Positions 9,193-18,017 of a stretch of DNA of 57,188 bases are shown piece after piece. Below the pieces are notes generated by a model. The model worked only from the letters and a program-made list of their open reading frames with translations, was not told the DNA's origin and searched no databases. Position numbers and translations under genes: made by a program. Origin of the DNA: Gemmatimonadota bacterium (GTDB taxonomy: Bacteria > Gemmatimonadota > Gemmatimonadetes > Longimicrobiales > Gaopeijiaceae). Within the stretch, counting starts at the first letter, position 1, and each line of letters starts with the position of its first letter. Where the stretch lies: assembly GCA_029879725.1 (NCBI GenBank), contig JAOUPR010000012.1, forward strand, positions 1 through 57,188, in the 5' to 3' direction.

Positions 9193-11048
9193 AGACATCG
9201 TCACTGTGGGACCTGGGCCGGAGCACCGTGCTGATCCTGACGGCCGCCGCCATCGCGGGATGCGGAGACGGTGGCGCGAAGCCGGTCGTCTCCAAGTCGT
9301 CCGCGGTGAGCGCCCGGCCCTCCAAGGATGGACCCGGCGAGGCCGTCATGGCCGCCAACGTCTTCACCGCCCTCGTGACCGACGACGGATCCAAGGGGAT
9401 CCGCTCCATCGATGTCGGCGATCTCGTGACGGGATCCCTGGACGCCACGGACAACCAACTCGACGACGGGTCCTACTACGACGCGTGGATGTTCACCCTG
9501 GCATCCCCCTCGCAGGTGGTGGTGGAAATGCGGTCGTCGGCGGTGGATGCCTTCGTGACCCTGTACCGGGGGAAGCCCCGCGCGCTGGGTGAGAGCGTGG
9601 GATACGACGACGACGGGGCCGGCGGAACCGACGCGCGCCTCGTCGCCTCCCTGGAGGCGGGCACCTACACCATCATGGCGAACAGTTACGGAGGAGGAGA
9701 CACGGGCGAGTACGAGCTCTCGCTGGTATCCGTGGGGAACGTGACGGCGCCGGCGCCGGGAACGCCCGCGGCGCGCACCCTCCTTCCCGGGAACCCGGTC
9801 GAAGCCGGCCTCGCAGCCGGCGATCCCACCTTCGACGACGGTACCCACTTCCAGGCCTGGCGCTACTCCGGGCGAGCGGGCGAGCGGGTGACGGTCACCA
9901 TGCGCTCCACCCAGGTGGACGCCTTCCTCCTGGCGTATCGGGGCCCCCTGGAAGCGGCCGAGTGGCTCGCCGAGGACGACGACGGCGCGGGAGGAACGGA
10001 TGCGGCGGTGAGCATGGTCCTCCCCACCGACGGCACCTACACCTTCGTGGCCAACACGTACGGCGCGGGGACCACGGGAGCGTATACGATCTCCCTGGAG
10101 GTCTCGGAGCCCCGTTCCATGGAGGACATGTTCCCCGGGGGCGGACCTTCCGACGGCCGCTACGCTCTCCTGGTGGGCATCGACGACTACCCCGGCACGG
10201 GGAACGATCTCAGGGGACCGGTCGAGGACGCCCGCATCATGCGGCAGGTCCTGGTCGACCGTTTCGGCTTCGACGCCGACAAGGTGGTGACGCTCACCGA
10301 CTCCGAAGCCACGCGCCAGAACATCGCCAACGGAATCGTCCGCCACCTGGGCCAGGCCGGCCCCGACGGCGTCGCCGTGTTCTTCTATTCCGGCCACGGA
10401 GCGCAGATGCACGAGAACATCGGTCTCACCGGCGCCCTCGATCCGGAGCCCCGGGGCGACGGCGACGAGGCCATCTACGTGTACGGGACCAGCAGGGAGT
10501 CGTCGGTGATTCTCGACGAAGAGCTGGGATACCTGATGGAGACGCTGGACGCCGACCGCTCCCTGGTCGTGGTGGATGCCTGCTATTCCGGTGAGATCAC
10601 CCGAGCGCCGGCGGGGTCACCGCAACCCAAGAGCGTGTCCACCGACGATCCGGAAGTGGCCTCGCACCTGCGCCTCCCCACCCGGTTCATCGCCTCGGAG
10701 GTGAAGCGCCTCTCCGACCTCACCGATCTGTCGCTCGGGTTCGGCGACGTGGAGGCCATCGCCCAGGCGTTCGCCTCACCCCAGCGCCACCTCATGTGGG
10801 GGGCGTCCACGGAGGACCAGGTGTCGTGGACCAGCCACCTCGGCAACGGCGCCAGCGTGTACACCTACTTCCTCGGCGAGCGCCTCATGTCGGCGCCCAT
10901 GGGCGCCACCTTCGCGGAAGTGCAGCGTGACGTGCACTCGGACGTGGTGGGTTTCATCGAGCAGGACGGGAACATGACCATGCAGAACCCCCAGCTCCGC
11001 GGATCGCGGGCGGAGATGACGCTGCAGGAGTTCTTCAGGCAGCGATAG
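9189..11048 (+). CDS. Lipoprotein with two PPC domains and a caspase-like protease domain
   Basis: A 619-residue predicted lipoprotein: the lipobox IAGC places the lipidated Cys at 25. Two pre-peptidase C-terminal (PPC) beta domains follow at about 75-180 and 200-305; both contain a VDAF strand and the DDDGAGGTDA turn. A caspase domain at about 322-600 has His403 (FFYSGHGAQ) and Cys465 (VVDACYSGEI), so the dyad is intact. The GTG start overlaps the stop of the preceding caspase and has GGAGA upstream. The open frame extends far upstream in a different frame of that gene; that extension is shadow. The architecture predicts an envelope-anchored protease with binding modules. Substrate unknown. 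Confidence 0.88.
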   Translation: MKTSSLWDLGRSTVLILTAAAIAGCGDGGAKPVVSKSSAVSARPSKDGPGEAVMAANVFTALVTDDGSKGIRSIDVGDLVTGSLDATDNQLDDGSYYDAWMFTLASPSQVVVEMRSSAVDAFVTLYRGKPRALGESVGYDDDGAGGTDARLVASLEAGTYTIMANSYGGGDTGEYELSLVSVGNVTAPAPGTPAARTLLPGNPVEAGLAAGDPTFDDGTHFQAWRYSGRAGERVTVTMRSTQVDAFLLAYRGPLEAAEWLAEDDDGAGGTDAAVSMVLPTDGTYTFVANTYGAGTTGAYTISLEVSEPRSMEDMFPGGGPSDGRYALLVGIDDYPGTGNDLRGPVEDARIMRQVLVDRFGFDADKVVTLTDSEATRQNIANGIVRHLGQAGPDGVAVFFYSGHGAQMHENIGLTGALDPEPRGDGDEAIYVYGTSRESSVILDEELGYLMETLDADRSLVVVDACYSGEITRAPAGSPQPKSVSTDDPEVASHLRLPTRFIASEVKRLSDLTDLSLGFGDVEAIAQAFASPQRHLMWGASTEDQVSWTSHLGNGASVYTYFLGERLMSAPMGATFAEVQRDVHSDVVGFIEQDGNMTMQNPQLRGSRAEMTLQEFFRQR

Positions 11049-11060
11049 CGATCCGGCGAG

Positions 11061-11096
11061 GCCCCACCCGGGCCCGGACTCGGGTCCGGGTGGGGC
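11061..11096. terminator. Strong hairpin between convergent caspase and PPC genes
   Basis: A 16-base-pair inverted repeat (GCCCCACCCGGGCCCG and its complement, with one G-T pair) encloses a four-base loop, in the short gap between the stop of the plus-strand caspase gene and the stop of the minus-strand PPC gene. There is no T tract on either side. It probably acts as a bidirectional terminator or mRNA 3' end stabiliser. Confidence 0.65.
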
Positions 11097-11119
11097 GCGC
11101 CACGCTCGGTTCGGGGACC

Positions 11120-13240
11120 TCAGCGCACGCGCCGGATCACCCGCAACCGGTACCCGCCCTCCGACCCCTCCCCCACCGACGTCACCACCACGCGGTAGAC
11201 GCCCGATTCCGGCAGAGTGAACTCCACCCGCGAGTCCAGGGATCCGGTTCCGTCATCGTCCCGGTAGGGCGCCTCGATCCCCGGGCCATCCACGTACAGG
11301 AGGGCGTCGAAATCTCCCGAAAGGAGCTCGATCACCATCTCGTCCCCGGCCGCTCCATGGAACGTCCACGGCTGCGCCCAGCTTCCGTTCCCGCGGATAT
11401 CGTCGTCGCCGCCGCCGAGGAATCCCCGTACCTCGGTCCCCACCCCGATCTCCCGGTCCATCCCGGAACCGACCCCGTCCACGTCGCCGGCATCCCCCGT
11501 GGCCGTGACCGAAGGCGCTTCACCCTCGCCGGAGGCGCACCCTCCCTCCTCCAGCGGCCCGGGGTCCGTCGACGCCCTGAGGACGAATCCTCCCGTGGCA
11601 CCGGCGTAATAGGCGCCGGGAAGGAGGGTCACGGTGCCGTCCTCCGCGGGGGTGAACGTCAGACGGCTGTTGCACCCGCCCTCGGCGTCGTCCACGAAGA
11701 GGAGGCCCGCTCCGCTCCCCGCCACGTACAGGATCGGATCGAACTCCTCGGACACCACGTCCACGGTGACCTCCTCTCCTCCCCGGACCACCATGTGCCA
11801 CGGCTGGAGCGGATGACCCCGTTCGGGGTGGGTGGGCGCCCCGGCCTCCAGCACGGCCCACACTTCCCCGCCGACCTCCATCTCCCGCCCCTCGGACGGG
11901 AGGGTGGCCAGATGGACCTCCATCATCGCGGGGGCCATGGAGTAACTCCCCCCGCAGTTCTCGCCCGGTTCGCCCGGACCCGCCCGCAGGGAGTAGCGTC
12001 CCTGGGGGTGGCCGCCGGACAGGGGACCCGCGTAGACCTGGTAGGTGCCGTCGTACGGCAGCTCCACGCAGACCCTGGAGTTGAGGCTCCCACCCCCGTC
12101 GTCGTTCTCCAGCGGCTCGGAGAACCCGGGTCCGGTGAAGTACAGGTAGCCGTCGAAATCCCCCGAGACGAGGTCGATGACCACGCGGTCGCCGGCGCGT
12201 CCCGAAAGGGTCCACCCCTGCAGGGAACGGCCGGCGTAGGTGGGCTCGTCGCCCACCATCTCTGCGTGGACGGGCTCGTCCCAGGAGAGATCGCCGAGGA
12301 CGGGGATGTCACCCAGATCCCCGAGATCCACCTCGACCGCCGTGGACGGCGGGATGCACGTCTCTTCGCTCACCGGCCCCTCCTCCCGGGACGCGCGCAG
12401 CACATACGATCCCGTTCCGGAGCCCAGGTTCGACGCGACGACCCGGTACGTCCCGTCCGCCGGGAAGACGAGGGTCACCCGTGAGTCGCATCGTCCGGCT
12501 CCGTCGTCGTCGCTCAACGCCTCTTCGAGCCCGGGACCCACCACGTAGAGGAACGCATCGAACTCGTCCGACACCAGGTCCACCGAGAAGGACTCTCCCT
12601 GGCGGCCGTCCACGGCCCACGCCTGCACGGGAGAGTCGAAGTACGTGACGTCGGACGAGGCGAGGACTCCCCCGACCTCGTCACCCACCCGGAGCGACCG
12701 CCCCTCCGGATCCAGCGTCTCCAGGTCCAGGCTCTCCCATGAGTCGAACTCGTCCGGGCCGCAGCTCACACTCCCGGCATCGTCCCCCACTGCTCCAGCC
12801 CACGGCGTGACCTGCAGCGTGAACGCGCCCGCCTCTCCCGAGAACGAAGACACCACCACGCGGTAGTCCCCCGCCTCGGCCAGGGCCAGGCACAGGCGGG
12901 AGTTCAACCCCGGGCCGCCGTCGTCGTCATACGCTCCCGCGCCCAACCCGGGGCCCACGACCGTGAGATAGGTATCGAAGTCCGGAGAGGTGAGGTCGAT
13001 CTGGATGGACTCTCCCGCCACGGCCAACCGCCAGACCTGCACCCGCCGACCCGTCTCGGACACGAGGTCCTCGTGGGTGAGATCGCCCCGCGCCACGGCT
13101 CCCAAGGAGACCTCGCGTCCATGGATGTCCACGGCGCTGAAGACCGATCGATCCTCCTGCGCCGCCACGCGGCCGGATGCGACGCCCAGCAGCACGAGAG
13201 AAAGGACGATGGGGACGAAGCCGTGTCTGGAAATCGGCAT
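11120..13240 (-). CDS. Secreted protein with five PPC (pre-peptidase C-terminal) repeats
   Basis: A 706-residue protein with a signal peptide (residues 1-28, ending VAAQ) and five tandem PPC-like beta domains. Each is marked by a strand of the form FDxxLxVxGPG, an acidic DDDG turn and an NSR or DSR motif; examples are SPDFDTYLTVVGPG, SDEFDAFLYVVGPG, SGDFDGYLYFTGPG and SGDFDALLYVDGPG. No catalytic domain is visible. ATG at 13240 is preferred to an in-frame TTG at 13249. It begins 11 bases after the caspase gene upstream on the same strand, so the two are probably one transcript. PPC domains usually accompany secreted proteases; here the protein may be a binding or accessory partner for the neighbouring caspases. 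Confidence 0.82.
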   Translation of the reverse strand: MPISRHGFVPIVLSLVLLGVASGRVAAQEDRSVFSAVDIHGREVSLGAVARGDLTHEDLVSETGRRVQVWRLAVAGESIQIDLTSPDFDTYLTVVGPGLGAGAYDDDGGPGLNSRLCLALAEAGDYRVVVSSFSGEAGAFTLQVTPWAGAVGDDAGSVSCGPDEFDSWESLDLETLDPEGRSLRVGDEVGGVLASSDVTYFDSPVQAWAVDGRQGESFSVDLVSDEFDAFLYVVGPGLEEALSDDDGAGRCDSRVTLVFPADGTYRVVASNLGSGTGSYVLRASREEGPVSEETCIPPSTAVEVDLGDLGDIPVLGDLSWDEPVHAEMVGDEPTYAGRSLQGWTLSGRAGDRVVIDLVSGDFDGYLYFTGPGFSEPLENDDGGGSLNSRVCVELPYDGTYQVYAGPLSGGHPQGRYSLRAGPGEPGENCGGSYSMAPAMMEVHLATLPSEGREMEVGGEVWAVLEAGAPTHPERGHPLQPWHMVVRGGEEVTVDVVSEEFDPILYVAGSGAGLLFVDDAEGGCNSRLTFTPAEDGTVTLLPGAYYAGATGGFVLRASTDPGPLEEGGCASGEGEAPSVTATGDAGDVDGVGSGMDREIGVGTEVRGFLGGGDDDIRGNGSWAQPWTFHGAAGDEMVIELLSGDFDALLYVDGPGIEAPYRDDDGTGSLDSRVEFTLPESGVYRVVVTSVGEGSEGGYRLRVIRRVR

Positions 13241-13250
13241 CCTGGTCAAC

Positions 13251-14519
13251 TCAGAGATCTCCGGGGATGGTGCAGGTGGACTTCCGGCAGAGGCTCTCGG
13301 TGCGCCTCAGCTCGATCATGAGGTCTCCGCGGGACATGGGCACCGACTCTCCCGCCTCCACGAGAGCCGACATCTCCCGGAGGGCGCCCAGCACCGCCCC
13401 GGTGTCGTCGTCGATACGGGCGCGGAGGTAGCGCAGGTACGACGTGCGCGGACCCTCCCGATCCAGCGCCAGAGCCTCGTCGGCGGCGTCCATGAATTCG
13501 TCGAACTTCCCGGCCAGAAAGGACTCTTCGGCCTCCTGGAACCAGTCGTCGAAGGGATCCGTCTCCAGCGTGAGGACCAGCTCGCCTCTCTGATCCAGCT
13601 CGAAGGCGCCGAAGTCGGGAGTCTGCCGGGAGTCGGACGCCGAACCCACCCGGCCCCGCACGAAGGAGTAGAGCTCGGTGGCCGTGATGAAGCCGTCCTC
13701 GTCGACGTCGGGAGACGCGGAATCGCCACCCCGCTGGCTGGCGGCCCGCTGCAGCGCCTCGGTGAGCCACCCGGTGAAGAGCGAGTTCCCGGGGAAATCG
13801 GCCCCGCCGTCGGCGGCGAGCTGGTCGGACTGGGCGGAGGTGAGGACGCGGCGGCTCACCCGCCCCATGAGGTCCCTCGCCTGCTGTGTGGTCGCCGCTC
13901 CACGGGTCTTGAAGCTTCCCTCCAGAGCCATCCCGCTGTAGCACGAGTCCAGGATCACCAGGACGTGGCGCGCCTGCACCCGCGCCAGCGCTTCCAGGAG
14001 GTCCTCGATCTCCACGTACTGGCTGGGCGAACGATCCACCGGGACCTTGGCTTCCACGGGGACGAGGTAGCCGGTGCGCCCCACCTCCTCCCCTCCCACG
14101 ACGTCCCTGACCTCGGCGCCGTGGCCCGCGTAGAAGAAGACCAGATTGTCGTCGGGCTGAAGCGTCCGCCGGAGCTCGTCCACGAGGAGGTCGATGGCCT
14201 CGGCGGTGGCGTCTCCGTCCAGGAGGATCCACTCGTCGGGAGAGTCGAACCCGAACCCGTCCTGGAGCGTCCGCCGGATCCGGACCACGTCGTTCACGGC
14301 GTTGTCCAGCTCCTTCCACACCGACGGGTTCTCGTACTCGTCGATCCCGATTCCGGCGAAGACGTAGCGGCCGGTCTCCACCGCGCCGGCGGAGGAAGAT
14401 CCGCCCCCGATCTCATTGGATCGCGTCCGGACCTGGGCATGGGCGACCACGGGAACCAGCGCTCCCGCGACGAGGAGGCCGGCCAACTTCGTGCGAATCC
14501 GTTGGGCGCGTGACGTCAT
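13251..14519 (-). CDS. Secreted caspase-like protease with EF-hand-like calcium loop
   Basis: A 422-residue protein with a signal peptide (cut after about AHAQ, residue 29). The caspase domain covers about 50-300, with the dyad His133 (FFYAGHGAEV) and Cys193 (LDSCYSGMAL). Residues 271-282 (DVDEDGFITATE) form a canonical EF-hand loop, with acidic residues at positions 1, 3, 5 and 12, which suggests calcium control as known for metacaspases. The C-terminal 100 residues are helical with a TPR-like look. ATG at 14519 gives the signal peptide; the frame upstream runs antisense through the neighbouring gap. It is followed by the five-PPC gene. This is the third caspase in 7.5 kb. Confidence 0.88.
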   Translation of the reverse strand: MTSRAQRIRTKLAGLLVAGALVPVVAHAQVRTRSNEIGGGSSSAGAVETGRYVFAGIGIDEYENPSVWKELDNAVNDVVRIRRTLQDGFGFDSPDEWILLDGDATAEAIDLLVDELRRTLQPDDNLVFFYAGHGAEVRDVVGGEEVGRTGYLVPVEAKVPVDRSPSQYVEIEDLLEALARVQARHVLVILDSCYSGMALEGSFKTRGAATTQQARDLMGRVSRRVLTSAQSDQLAADGGADFPGNSLFTGWLTEALQRAASQRGGDSASPDVDEDGFITATELYSFVRGRVGSASDSRQTPDFGAFELDQRGELVLTLETDPFDDWFQEAEESFLAGKFDEFMDAADEALALDREGPRTSYLRYLRARIDDDTGAVLGALREMSALVEAGESVPMSRGDLMIELRRTESLCRKSTCTIPGDL

Positions 14520-14563
14520 ACTTCCAAGATACGCGCCGCGCCGCGCCGAAAGAACATCCGTGA

Positions 14564-15193
14564 TCAGGCCGGAAGCTCCGTCTCCACGATCCTCCAGCAG
14601 TACCAGGCCGCCGCGCTCCGCCACGGACGGAACGTCTCGCCCAGGGGGAGGAGCTCCTTCTCCGTGGGCGGCTCCGTCCATCCGCGAGCCCGCGCGTATC
14701 CAGCGCGCACGCCCAGGTCACCCACCGGCCACACGTCGGGACGACGGAGATGGAACATGAGGAACATGTGCGCGGTCCAGGGGCCGATCCCCCGCACCGA
14801 GACGAGCCGCTCCACCACCTCGTCGTCCGGAAGCCACTCCAGGGCATCCAACTCCAGCACCCGTGCCTTCGTCTGGAGATCGCGCACCGCGGCCAGCTTG
14901 TTGGCCGAGAGTCCGGCGCCCCGGAGTACCTGGTCGGAAACACGGGCGAGGGCGGTGGGCGTCACGCTTCCACCCACCGCGGCGATGACCCTTCCGTGGA
15001 TGGTGGCCGCCGCCCTACCGGCCAACTGCTGGTACACGATGGCCCGGGCCAGGTATCCGAAGGGCGCCTCCGTGGACCGGGGGATGCGGAGCCCGCCCAC
15101 CACGCGCACCCAGGGACCCAGCACGGGGTCTTCCCGCAACGCCTCCGCGGCCAGGCGCGGTTTCAGGGTGGGCTGCTTCGTCCGCCGGGCCAT
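14564..15193 (-). CDS. DNA-3-methyladenine glycosylase II family (AlkA-like, HhH-GPD)
   Basis: A 209-residue base-excision DNA glycosylase. The helix-hairpin-helix is LVSVRGIGPWTAHMF (130-144), followed by the catalytic aspartate Asp159 in VWPVGDLGVRAG. The protein is shorter than E. coli AlkA because the N-terminal domain is missing, like the compact alkylation-specific glycosylases of other bacteria. It would remove alkylated purines from DNA. The ATG at 15193 overlaps the stop of the VCBS lipoprotein gene upstream (TGATG), so it is translationally coupled to an unrelated gene. Confidence 0.88.
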   Translation of the reverse strand: MARRTKQPTLKPRLAAEALREDPVLGPWVRVVGGLRIPRSTEAPFGYLARAIVYQQLAGRAAATIHGRVIAAVGGSVTPTALARVSDQVLRGAGLSANKLAAVRDLQTKARVLELDALEWLPDDEVVERLVSVRGIGPWTAHMFLMFHLRRPDVWPVGDLGVRAGYARARGWTEPPTEKELLPLGETFRPWRSAAAWYCWRIVETELPA

Positions 15194-16719
15194 CACCCCC
15201 CCGTCCGGATCTCCACAACGGCACCGCCCCCCACGGGAACCCCCTCGCGGCGCTCCGTACGGCGCTCTCCGTGCAAGAGGAAGGTGACCTCGACATCCAC
15301 CGTCTCGATCCCGGACGGGATCCCGAAGTGGACCGGAGCCGCACCCTGCGAACAGTATCCGCCACCCGTGTCCAGAAGGCGGCTCCCCAGGAGACGGGGG
15401 CCGTCGCCGGCGGACGCACCGTACACGCGCACCTCGGCGCCGGGCCGGGTCCAGCGTCCCTCTCCGTCGACCACCGACACCTGTACGGCCCGGGCCGCCA
15501 CGTCCGCGGGAAGCTCGTTGCGGTACAGGTGGTGGGTACCGTCCGGGTTGTGGTTGTTGGCCACGGCGAGGTCCAGATCGCCGTCGCCGTCGAAGTCCGC
15601 CCACGCGACTCCATGGGAGGCGCCCATCTCCAGGACGTTCGCCGGGGTCGTAACGGCGAAGGATCCACCCAGGTTGCGGAACAGGTGGTCGGGCACCTCG
15701 GCCACGTCGGAGAGATACGAGACCACGAAGAGGTCCGCCCACCCGTCGTTGTCGTAGTCGCCCCACGCCGCCGTGGTGGAGTGGTAGTCTCCCGAGAGCA
15801 CCGTCCCGGGCGCCACGTCGCGGAAGGTCCCGTCTCCCTGGTTCTCCCAGAGGACGTCGGGTCCGTACGTCGCGATGAACAGATCCAGGTCGCCGTCGTT
15901 GTCATGATCCACCACGGCGGGCCCCACGCTCCCGAATTCGTCTCCCCGATCCGGCCGATTCATCCCCAATTCGGGGGCCACGTCCACGAAGTGGTCGTTC
16001 CCGTCGTTGCGGAAGAAAGCGTCCTCGTCGCCGTTCTGGTTCGCCACGAACAGGTCCAGGTCGCCGTCGGCGTCGTAGTCGAACCACGCCACGCCCACGG
16101 TGCGACGCGGGTCCCCGACACCCGTTCGTTCGGTGACGTCCACGTACTCCCCACCGTCGTTGCGGAAGAGCCGGTTGGCCTGCTCGCGGAAGGCCACGAA
16201 GAAGTCCAGGTCGCCGTCTCCGTCGTAATCCACGAAGGACGGCTGGCGGGTGTTCCCCTCCAGCGCGATCCCCAGGGAGGGTGCCACGTCCACCCATTCC
16301 CCGGGTCCACCGGGGTTCACGTAGAGGCGGTTGGGCATCCCGGGAGTGAGCCGGAATCCCACGAAGAGATCCAGGTCACCGTCCGCGTCGTAGTCCCCCC
16401 ATGCGGCCGCGCGCGTCTCGGCCTCGTCGGCCAGCCCGAGCTCCGGTGCCACGTCCACGAAGGTGCCCCCGTCGTTCCGGTACAACCGGTTGGCGCGCCC
16501 ACGGAAGCCCACGAACAGGTCGAGATCGCCGTCGTTGTCGAAGTCGCCCCACGCGTTCGGCTGGGCCCCGTCGGCTCCGAAGAGATCGGGCTGATGCCGT
16601 GTGAAGGCGGGCGCCGCGTCGCCACCGGCGTGGGAGCCGTCACCCGCGTCGCCCCCCGCGCAGGCAGCCGCGAGGAGGAGGACCCCGGCCGGGAGCACCC
16701 GGCATCGGCGCCCACTCAT
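15193..16719 (-). CDS. VCBS/FG-GAP repeat lipoprotein with ASPIC/UnbV-like C-terminus (CRTAC1-like)
   Basis: A 508-residue predicted lipoprotein (LLAAAC lipobox near residue 20). It has seven FG-GAP/VCBS calcium-binding repeats of the form DxDxDGDLDLFV, for example GDFDNDGDLDLFVG and GDYDADGDLDLFVG, spread over residues 55-400. The last 100 residues resemble the ASPIC/UnbV domain. The repeats form an integrin-like propeller. Proteins of this type are common in Gemmatimonadota and Bacteroidota, and the function is uncertain (adhesion or substrate binding). The start overlaps the dctM stop (ATGA), and the gene's own stop overlaps the alkA-like start. Confidence 0.85.
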   Translation of the reverse strand: MSGRRCRVLPAGVLLLAAACAGGDAGDGSHAGGDAAPAFTRHQPDLFGADGAQPNAWGDFDNDGDLDLFVGFRGRANRLYRNDGGTFVDVAPELGLADEAETRAAAWGDYDADGDLDLFVGFRLTPGMPNRLYVNPGGPGEWVDVAPSLGIALEGNTRQPSFVDYDGDGDLDFFVAFREQANRLFRNDGGEYVDVTERTGVGDPRRTVGVAWFDYDADGDLDLFVANQNGDEDAFFRNDGNDHFVDVAPELGMNRPDRGDEFGSVGPAVVDHDNDGDLDLFIATYGPDVLWENQGDGTFRDVAPGTVLSGDYHSTTAAWGDYDNDGWADLFVVSYLSDVAEVPDHLFRNLGGSFAVTTPANVLEMGASHGVAWADFDGDGDLDLAVANNHNPDGTHHLYRNELPADVAARAVQVSVVDGEGRWTRPGAEVRVYGASAGDGPRLLGSRLLDTGGGYCSQGAAPVHFGIPSGIETVDVEVTFLLHGERRTERREGVPVGGGAVVEIRTGG

Positions 16720-18017
16720 GCGGGCCGGGCCATCCAGATGATGGCCGCCAGGACCACCACCTGAATCGCGATGAAGGGCACCACCCCGCGGTAGATGGCC
16801 ACGGTGGGGATCCGCGGGGGCGTGACTCCGCGGAGATAGAAGAGGCTGAAGCCGAAGGGCGGCGTCAGGAACGACGTCTGGAGATTCATGGCGAGCACGA
16901 TGCCGAGCCAGACCAGATCGATCCCGAGGATCTGGGCCGGCACGACGATGAGGGGAACGATGATGAAGGCGATCTCGAAGAAGTCGATGAAGAACCCCAG
17001 CACGAACACCACCAGGTTCACCACCAGAAGGAAGCCCAGGGCGCCCCCGGGAACCCCCGTGAGCGCGTCCGAGATCCAGATGTCGCCGTCCAGCCCCCGG
17101 AAGACCAGCGCGAAGGCCGTCGAGCCGATGAGGAGGAACACCACCATGATGGTGAGCCGGCTGGTCTCCTCCATGGCCGCCTCCAGGGTCTGGCGGGAGA
17201 GCTGCCGGTTGAGGGTGGCCAGCACCATGGCGCCCACGGCACCCAGGGCGCCGGCTTCCGTGGGAGTGGCCACTCCGGCGAAGATGCTCCCCAGGACGAC
17301 CACGATGAGGAAGAGGGGTGGGAAGAGGGAGATCATCACCTTCCGGGCCAACTCCATTCCGGACAGCATCACGTCCTCGGAGAGCGCGGGCGCGACGTCG
17401 CGGCGGAAGAACGCCAGCCCCGTCACGTACAGGGCATAGGCGCCGGTCAGGACCAGTCCGGGAATCAGCGCCGCCCGGAAGAGGTCGCCCACCGAGACGC
17501 CCATCTGGTCGCCCAGCACGATGAGGACGATGGAGGGTGGAATGATCTGCCCCAGCGTTCCCGAGGCGGCGATGACGCCCAGCGAGAAATCCTCCCTGTA
17601 CCCGTTGCGGAGCATGACCGGAAGGGAGATCAGGCCCATGGCCGTCACGCTGGCGCCGACCACGCCGGTGGCCGCCGCCAGGAGCGCTCCCACGAAGATC
17701 ACCCCCAGGGCGAGTCCACCCCGGAATCGTCCGAACAACATCCCGATGGTCTCCAGGAGTTGCTCCGCCAGTCGGCTCTTCTCCAGGACCGTCCCCATGA
17801 AGATGAAGAAGGGCACGGCGAGGAGGGTGTAGTTGGACATGGTGCCGAAGGTGCGCTCGGGCAGCGCGTACATGAGCACCAGGTCGAAGTCACCCGCCAG
17901 GCTTCCGATGAGGGCGAAGAGGAGCGCGGTCCCACCCAACGCGAAGGCCACCGGGTATCCACTGAAGATCAGGAGGAGCGCCCCGAAGAACATGGCCGGA
18001 CCCCAGAGGCCACTCAT
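16716..18017 (-). CDS. dctM: TRAP transporter large permease subunit (DctM family)
   Basis: A 433-residue integral membrane protein with about a dozen hydrophobic segments, of the TRAP DctM/IT superfamily. Diagnostic stretches are GVVGASVTAMGLISLPVMLR, GTLGQIIPPSIVLIVLG and a C-terminal LQTSFLTPPFGFSLFYLRG. It drives sodium-coupled uptake of organic acids together with DctQ and a periplasmic binding protein. It overlaps dctQ by four bases and the next gene by ATGA. No binding protein (DctP) gene lies near it, so the substrate cannot be guessed from context. Confidence 0.93.
   Translation of the reverse strand: MSGLWGPAMFFGALLLIFSGYPVAFALGGTALLFALIGSLAGDFDLVLMYALPERTFGTMSNYTLLAVPFFIFMGTVLEKSRLAEQLLETIGMLFGRFRGGLALGVIFVGALLAAATGVVGASVTAMGLISLPVMLRNGYREDFSLGVIAASGTLGQIIPPSIVLIVLGDQMGVSVGDLFRAALIPGLVLTGAYALYVTGLAFFRRDVAPALSEDVMLSGMELARKVMISLFPPLFLIVVVLGSIFAGVATPTEAGALGAVGAMVLATLNRQLSRQTLEAAMEETSRLTIMVVFLLIGSTAFALVFRGLDGDIWISDALTGVPGGALGFLLVVNLVVFVLGFFIDFFEIAFIIVPLIVVPAQILGIDLVWLGIVLAMNLQTSFLTPPFGFSLFYLRGVTPPRIPTVAIYRGVVPFIAIQVVVLAAIIWMARPA

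Noticed and set aside
15500-16600. Direct repeats of about 60 bases at DNA level
   Set aside because: They are the coding repeats of FG-GAP/VCBS domains, not a mobile element or CRISPR.
15271-16764. Plus-strand open frame of 497 codons rich in Val and His
   Set aside because: It mirrors the repeated DxDxDGDLD codons of the VCBS lipoprotein on the other strand, which explains its repetitive look.
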